From the NCBI GenBank assembly GCA_003167015.1, contig PMUF01000640.1, positions 1 to 9,049 of the forward strand: a DNA stretch of 9,049 bases. Direction: 5' to 3'. The stretch's first letter is position 1, and every line of letters starts with the position of its first letter. This DNA comes from Chitinophagaceae bacterium (GTDB lineage: Bacteria > Bacteroidota > Bacteroidia > Chitinophagales > Chitinophagaceae). Position numbers and translations under genes: made by a program. The notes beneath the pieces were generated by a model. The model had not been told where the DNA came from. It did no database searches and saw only the letters and a list, made by a program, of their open reading frames with translations. Below, in pieces: positions 5,339 to 9,049 of this stretch.

Positions 5339-7774
5339 ATGTTCAAAATTTTTCTGCTCACCGCCTGGCGCGGTCTGATGAAAAGGAAAGGCTACGCTGC
5401 CTTGAATATCCTTGGCCTGGCCATCGGCATCACCTGCTGCCTGCTGATCTTTCACTACGTCGCCTATGAAAGAAGCTACGACCGCTTTCAGGCCGATGCC
5501 GGCCGCATCTTCCGCCTCCGCCTGGACGCATACCAGCAGGGAAAACTGGCCTGGCAATCCGCCACTTCCTATCCCGCTATCGGGCCCGCCATGAAAAAAG
5601 AATTTCCCGAAGTTCAGCAATTCGGCCGCCTTATCGACGCCAACCTTCTCCTTACCAACCCGGAGAAAAATATCAAATTCACCGAATTGAAGGGATACTA
5701 CGCTGATCCCTCGATGGTCGGCATGCTCGGCCTCCATCTGATAAAAGGTAATCCCGCCACCGCCCTCGACGGACCGGATAAGATCCTGCTGTCTGAAACC
5801 ATGGCCCGCAAATATTTTGGCAGCGAAGATCCTCTCGGAAAACGCCTGACCGCCCTGGACGAAACACTGGAAAATTGCGAAGTCACCGGCGTCTTCAAAG
5901 ACTATCCGGCCAATTCTCATCTTATCCTCAACCACCTGGTGTCCTATTCTACCCTGGGTAAAGAACGCCGGCAGCTGGGAGACTCCTCTAACCGTACCGA
6001 AACCAACTGGGGATGGTATGACTTTTACGTGTACGTGCAATTAAAACCCGGTGCTGACTGGCACGCCCTGCAGGCTAAGCTGCCGGCTTTTTGCGACCGG
6101 CATATGAACAACAACGACTGGGCTAAGAAAAATAACAACCGTAACGAACTGTACCTGATCCCCTTGACCGACATCCACCTCTACTCAAATTTCCTGCAGG
6201 AAGCCGAAGTCAACGGCAACGGAAAGGCCGTCAGCTTCCTCTTTCTCATCGCCCTGCTCATCATCGGTATCGCCTGGATTAATTACACCAACCTCGCGAC
6301 CGCCCGCTCACTCGAAAGAGCAAAAGAAGTAGGACTCAGAAAAGTACTTGGCGCCCTTCGCCTTGACCTGATCCTCCAATTCCTCATCGAAAGCCTGCTC
6401 ATGAATACGATGGCCCTTTTGCTCGCCATCGCAGCGGCCTGGTTGCTGGCACCCTCTTTCGATACACTCATCGGATCCAATGCCGGTAGTTTCAGCCTGC
6501 CACTCGCCTGGGCATTGGGTTTCGGTGGCATTTTCCTTACCGGCGCGCTGCTGTCCGGCCTCTACCCGGCCTTCGTACTCTCCGGCTATCACCCCATCAC
6601 CGTACTCAAAGGCCTCTTCAAAAACTCAACCCGCGGCCAGTTTCTCCGTAAAGGCCTGATCATCGGCCAGTTCGCCGTTTCTGTTATCCTCATCACCGGC
6701 ACGATCCTCGTCTATCAGCAGGTGCAATATATGCGCCGTCAGCAACTGGGTATGAATATCGACCAGACCCTCGTCATCCGCGGTGCCCAATCACCACAGG
6801 ACTCCTTATACCAGAATATCTTTCAGCCTTTCAAAACAGACCTGCTCCGGCAGACCGGCATCCACAGCGTCACCGCCTCCACCAATGTCATGGGGCAGGA
6901 GATCTATTGGACCAACAACGTCGCCACGCTCAACCGCCCCACCAAAACGGACGTTACCCTCTATCACCTGGCCATTGACTGCGACTTTATCCCCACCAAT
7001 GGACTCAAACTCGTAGCCGGCAGAAATTTTTCCCGCCAGTTCGGCACAGACAAAAATGCCGTCCTGATTAACCAGACAGCCGCCAATCTTCTCGGCTTCA
7101 AAAACGCCGCGGCCGCAGTCAATAGTCTGTTGAGAGACGGCGACACAGTCCACATCGTGGGCGTCCTGGCTGATTTCCACCAGCAGGGATTGCAGAAGGT
7201 GATCAACCCTATGATCGTCCTTCTCGGCTCCGGCGCCCGGAATTACTATTCGGTAAAATTGACCACCGCCGATCCCCATCTAACTATCACCAGCATCAAA
7301 AAGTCGTGGGATCGTTATTTCCCCAACGACCCCTTCGACTATTATTTCCTTGATGAATCCTTCAACGAACAATACAAGGCGGATAGCCGTTTCGGTGAGG
7401 TTTTCGGCCTGTTTGCTTCCCTGGCCATCCTGATCGCCTGCTTTGGACTGCTCGGCCTTTCCGCCTACAATGTTCTCCAGCGAACCAAAGAGATCGGCAT
7501 CCGGAAAGTACTCGGCGCCTCCGCCCGAAGCCTGGTCTTCCTTCTGTCAAAAGAATTCCTGGTACTGGTGTCCGTTGCCCTGCTGATTGCCATACCGATC
7601 ACCTGGTGGGTCATGCACAGCTGGCTCCAGGATTACGCCTATCGCATTGCCATACAATGGTGGGTCTTCGCACTCGGCGGCGCACTGGCCTTGCTGATCG
7701 CCCTGACCACAGTGGGCCTGCAGGCCCTGCGGGCAGCCCTGACCAACCCCATCGATAGCTTGCATTCCGAGTGA
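5339..7774 (+). CDS. FtsX/MacB-type ABC permease 2 (tandem two-half, 811 residues)
   Basis: A diverged paralogue of permease 1 with the same length and architecture. The first helix is at about 20-43. The first periplasmic domain contains MARKYFGSEDPLGKRL and LIPLTDIHLYSN (near 273-284). Helices follow near 298-320, 348-371 and 388-413. The second half has a helix near 438-460, a periplasmic domain with FDYYFLDESFNEQY (666-679), and helices near 687-709, 738-758 and 774-797. Coupling motifs are AKEVGLRKVLGA (328-339) and KEIGIRKVLGA (717-727). The C-terminal helices are the most similar part between the paralogues (both carry WWVFA and end in NP..SL.SE), while the periplasmic domains differ much more, hinting at different substrates or partners. 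The frame is intact. It follows permease 1 by 52 bases and is probably cotranscribed. It could form its own transporter with the upstream ATPase or function beside permease 1; the sequence does not decide. Confidence 0.93.
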   Translation: MFKIFLLTAWRGLMKRKGYAALNILGLAIGITCCLLIFHYVAYERSYDRFQADAGRIFRLRLDAYQQGKLAWQSATSYPAIGPAMKKEFPEVQQFGRLIDANLLLTNPEKNIKFTELKGYYADPSMVGMLGLHLIKGNPATALDGPDKILLSETMARKYFGSEDPLGKRLTALDETLENCEVTGVFKDYPANSHLILNHLVSYSTLGKERRQLGDSSNRTETNWGWYDFYVYVQLKPGADWHALQAKLPAFCDRHMNNNDWAKKNNNRNELYLIPLTDIHLYSNFLQEAEVNGNGKAVSFLFLIALLIIGIAWINYTNLATARSLERAKEVGLRKVLGALRLDLILQFLIESLLMNTMALLLAIAAAWLLAPSFDTLIGSNAGSFSLPLAWALGFGGIFLTGALLSGLYPAFVLSGYHPITVLKGLFKNSTRGQFLRKGLIIGQFAVSVILITGTILVYQQVQYMRRQQLGMNIDQTLVIRGAQSPQDSLYQNIFQPFKTDLLRQTGIHSVTASTNVMGQEIYWTNNVATLNRPTKTDVTLYHLAIDCDFIPTNGLKLVAGRNFSRQFGTDKNAVLINQTAANLLGFKNAAAAVNSLLRDGDTVHIVGVLADFHQQGLQKVINPMIVLLGSGARNYYSVKLTTADPHLTITSIKKSWDRYFPNDPFDYYFLDESFNEQYKADSRFGEVFGLFASLAILIACFGLLGLSAYNVLQRTKEIGIRKVLGASARSLVFLLSKEFLVLVSVALLIAIPITWWVMHSWLQDYAYRIAIQWWVFALGGALALLIALTTVGLQALRAALTNPIDSLHSE

Positions 7775-7791
7775 ACGGCCGGAGGCCGTTC
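7773..7791 (+). repeat. Perfect 8-bp GC-rich hairpin at the stop codon of permease 2
   Basis: GAACGGCC (7773-7780) is the exact reverse complement of GGCCGTTC (7784-7791), with a 3-base GGA loop. The stem begins inside the TGA stop codon (7772-7774). It is a strong stem, but no T-run follows, so it is unlikely to be a simple intrinsic terminator. It could pause polymerase, protect the upstream mRNA 3' end, or attenuate expression of permease 3. Confidence 0.5.
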
Positions 7792-7802
7792 GTGAACCGT
7801 AC

Positions 7803-7822
7803 CCGAGCGCCAAGGCGTCCGG
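7803..7822 (+). repeat. Second GC-rich hairpin before permease 3
   Basis: CCG (7803-7805) pairs with CGG (7820-7822), and CGCC (7808-7811) with GGCG (7814-7817). An A-C mismatch and a G-T wobble separate the two stems, and the central AA would open into a slightly larger loop. It starts 11 bases after the first hairpin ends. The run of A at 7831-7837 is on the plus strand, so it would not give an RNA U-tract in this direction. Function is unknown. Confidence 0.35.
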
Positions 7823-7853
7823 CTCTTCGCAAAAAAATCTTAGCTTTATCGCT

Positions 7854-9049
7854 ATGAACACGCAGCTTAAATCTATCCTTCGCAGCTTCCGGAAATACCC
7901 GACCTTTTCCGTCATCAACCTCGGAGGTCTGTCCATCGGTATCGCCGCCTCGTTCATCCTCCTTGTCTACTCGCAACGCGAGCTCAGTTGCGATCGACAT
8001 TTCCGCGATGCCAACCGCATCGTCCGGATCGGCACCGACTTCTTCCAGATGGGCCCCTTCGCCTTTAGCCAGCCCATGCTGCGGCCATTGGCGCTGGCCA
8101 GCTGCAAGGATGTGCAGGATGCAACTGCCATCGATGCCGGTGACGAGACACCCATCCGCACCAGTATCAGCGACCGGGCTTTCACCGGCATCACCCCTTA
8201 TTATATCGACTCTTCCTTCTTCGCCGTCTTCTCCTATGAGACCGCCGCCGGCGCTATCCCCAGCCATGGCCTGGCTCCCGGCGAGGCCATTCTCTCGGCC
8301 ACAGAAGCCCTCAAATTCTTCGGCAAAGAAGATCCGGTCGGAAAGACCATCTATGTCGGAAAGCAAATGACCCCTTGCAAGGTGGTCGCCATACTGAAAG
8401 AAACCTTTGCCAAATCTCACCTCGATCCGCAGGTGCTGCTATACCAGGCTCCTGACCCCGATGCCGGCTCTGCAGTCTGGGCCTCCTCCAGCAAATACAA
8501 TTATTTTAAACACAAACCGCAGGGCTCCATCGCCGGCCTCAATACCTGGCTCGATCGCGTCCGCGAAAAGATCGTCTACCCCGCCAGCCATTCCCCCAAG
8601 CCCTATGACCAGTGGAAGACCAGCGGCGAATCTATTTCCTTTATTGTCCAGCCGCTGACCGATATCTACTTCCATTCCGACCTGAAATTCGATCTCACCC
8701 CCGGCGGTAACCTCACACAGGTCCGGCTGCTGGGCGCCATCAGCCTGCTGCTCATTGCCCTGGCCGTTATTAATTACATCAACCTCGTCACAGCAAGATC
8801 TTCTGTCCGGGCGAAAGAGATCGGGTTGAAAAAGACATTCGGCGCCGCCCGGCTACACCTCATCGACCAGATCCTCAGGGAATCCCTGCTATTCAGCGCC
8901 CTCGCCATGATCCTGGCCTGCGGCCTCATCCAGGTCATCCTCTTCGGATATACCTGGCTTACCGGCAACGCCCTCACCGGCCCCATTCCCTTCCTGTCCG
9001 CCAACTACGTCTGGCTGGTTCTCTTCTCCCTCGCCGTAGGCCTGCTGGC
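7854..9049 (+). CDS. FtsX/MacB-type ABC permease 3 (partial, first 398 residues)
   Basis: An ATG at 7854 opens a frame that stays open to the right edge; the 3' part is missing. Residues about 18-40 form the first membrane helix (SVINLGGLSIGIAASFILLVY). A periplasmic MacB-like domain follows, with EALKFFGKEDPVGKTIYVG (151-169) and QPLTDIYFHSDL (266-277). Helices lie near 292-314, 344-366 and 383 onward. The coupling motif is present in altered form, AKEIGLKKTFGA (320-331). The family tryptic pattern E.SYD in the stretch after the first helix is ELSCD here. It is clearly more distant from permeases 1 and 2 than they are from each other, so it is not a recent duplicate. It follows permease 2 by 79 bases, across two GC-rich hairpins. 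A second half like that of its neighbours is expected beyond the window. The family call is strong; partners and substrate are unknown. Confidence 0.88.
   Translation, partial: MNTQLKSILRSFRKYPTFSVINLGGLSIGIAASFILLVYSQRELSCDRHFRDANRIVRIGTDFFQMGPFAFSQPMLRPLALASCKDVQDATAIDAGDETPIRTSISDRAFTGITPYYIDSSFFAVFSYETAAGAIPSHGLAPGEAILSATEALKFFGKEDPVGKTIYVGKQMTPCKVVAILKETFAKSHLDPQVLLYQAPDPDAGSAVWASSSKYNYFKHKPQGSIAGLNTWLDRVREKIVYPASHSPKPYDQWKTSGESISFIVQPLTDIYFHSDLKFDLTPGGNLTQVRLLGAISLLLIALAVINYINLVTARSSVRAKEIGLKKTFGAARLHLIDQILRESLLFSALAMILACGLIQVILFGYTWLTGNALTGPIPFLSANYVWLVLFSLAVGLL

Noticed and set aside
5273..6040. Minus-strand ORF of 255 codons over the start of permease 2
   Set aside because: It lies wholly antisense to the conserved first helix and periplasmic domain of permease 2 and has no recognisable motif.
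7611..8420. Long minus-strand ORF of 269 codons spanning the end of permease 2 and the start of permease 3
   Set aside because: It opposes two well-supported permease frames, crosses the gap with hairpins, and reads as low-pattern glycine-, arginine- and aspartate-rich sequence. GC-rich codons on the plus strand explain its openness.
1..9049. CRISPR arrays, tRNA or rRNA genes, insertion sequences, attachment sites
   Set aside because: I saw no regularly spaced repeats, cloverleaf-like stretches, transposase motifs or terminal inverted repeats. Repeated segments are explained by permease paralogy.

Overview
The window looks like Bacteroidota DNA, probably from the Chitinophagaceae or a close relative. 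Four things suggest this. Genes lack Shine-Dalgarno sequences. Upstream gaps are AT-rich while coding DNA is GC-rich. One promoter resembles the Bacteroidota TTTG/TAnnTTTG type. The gene set (NtrC-type receiver, HlyD-like adaptor, LolD/MacB-like ATPase and a series of roughly 800-residue tandem FtsX permeases) is common in that phylum. Genus-level assignment is inference.

Layout: bases 1-262 (minus strand) hold the N-terminal 87 residues of a response regulator that runs off the left edge. Bases 263-567 are a divergent AT-rich control region with a plausible minus-strand promoter, a 7-7-7 dyad inside that promoter's spacer, and a perfect 14-bp palindrome. From 568 onward everything reads on the plus strand: periplasmic adaptor (568-1827), a small putative exported protein of unknown function (1874-2071), ABC ATPase (2101-2778), full-length permease 1 (2842-5286), full-length permease 2 (5339-7774), and permease 3 (7854 to beyond the right edge).

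How it works together (inference from family knowledge): the ATPase dimer would power one or more inner-membrane MacB/FtsX-type permeases, and the adaptor would link them to an outer-membrane channel, giving a MacAB-TolC-like export or extraction system. Permeases 1 and 2 each contain two complete MacB-like halves, so each is a natural pseudo-dimer. The substrate cannot be read from the sequence. The divergent response regulator is the likely controller.

This is a recognisable module rather than a wholly new system. The points most worth following are the dyad in the regulator promoter, the small signal-peptide ORF where a TolC gene might be expected, the twin GC-rich hairpins before permease 3, and one ATPase encoded with three diverged permeases.
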